Source of the DNA: DATKZH01 sp964475955
GTDB taxonomy: Bacteria > Planctomycetota > Planctomycetia > Pirellulales > Thermoguttaceae
Assembly: GCA_964475955.1 (NCBI GenBank)
Contig: CAYYZY010000088.1
Location: 1-30,875 of the forward strand
Length of the DNA stretch: 30,875 bases
Direction of reading: 5' to 3'
The number at the start of each line of letters is the position of its first letter. Positions within the stretch are counted from its first letter, which is position 1. Made by a program: the position numbers and the translations under genes. Positions 30,811 to 30,875 of this stretch are shown piece after piece. The notes under the pieces were generated by a model that was not told the origin of the DNA, did not search any database, and worked only from the letters and a program-made list of their open reading frames with translations.

Positions 30811-30875
30811 GAACTGGTTGCTGTCCGCACGCGACCGGGAAATGGGCGAAGACGATCAAGGCGCAGAACGTGTTC

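Overview
The window looks like chromosomal DNA of a planctomycete, probably of Pirellulales type. It is GC-rich. It carries gene families that are hallmarks of that phylum: a secreted DUF1549/DUF1553 protein, a Tat-exported DUF1501 protein, a PPC-domain secreted protein, small conserved membrane proteins and many secreted glycan- or sugar-related proteins. It also carries several kinds of short palindromic repeat of the type scattered through planctomycete genomes. This assignment rests on recognised families and repeat style, not on a database search.

Layout from left to right. 1-643 (minus) is the end-clipped radical SAM gene. 1112-2288 (plus) holds a 44-residue membrane protein and a membrane-anchored GGDEF diguanylate cyclase. 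2409-3623 (minus) is argG, followed by a conserved 195-residue protein of unknown role. 5072-7615 (plus) pairs a Gfo/Idh/MocA oxidoreductase with a secreted glycosidase-like beta-propeller protein. 7616-8772 is repeat-rich and almost gene-free. 8773-16448 (plus) is a planctomycete cluster: DUF1549/DUF1553, a small antitoxin-like protein, DUF1501, a PPC-domain protein and two amidohydrolase-like proteins, the first of which has lost its metal ligands. 16530-17907 (minus) holds a basic 93-residue protein and a glutaminyl-peptide cyclotransferase. 18143-21073 (plus) holds a secreted propeller-like protein, a 38-residue membrane protein and a GH99-like protein with an extra C-terminal domain. 21360-22309 is the rplM-rpsI ribosomal operon.

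22403-24636 (minus) is a defence/addiction-type string: a DUF4160 gene broken by a 16-bp tandem duplication, DUF2442, the DUF433/DUF5615 antitoxin-toxin pair, and a secreted esterase. Then come rpoD (25031-26608, minus, TTG start, clear terminator) and about 1.06 kb of non-coding DNA with hairpins and candidate promoters. After that come a zinc-ribbon membrane protein, a SAM methyltransferase, a quinone oxidoreductase and, at the right edge, the C-terminal part of an IS630-family transposase.

Housekeeping genes (argG, rplM, rpsI, rpoD) are interspersed with accessory secreted-enzyme cassettes. The items most worth a second look are the degenerate/intact amidohydrolase pair, the antitoxin-like gene inside the DUF1549-DUF1501 cassette, the freshly broken DUF4160 gene, the long structured interval upstream of rpoD, and the six kinds of palindromic repeat, several of which overlap or abut stop codons.
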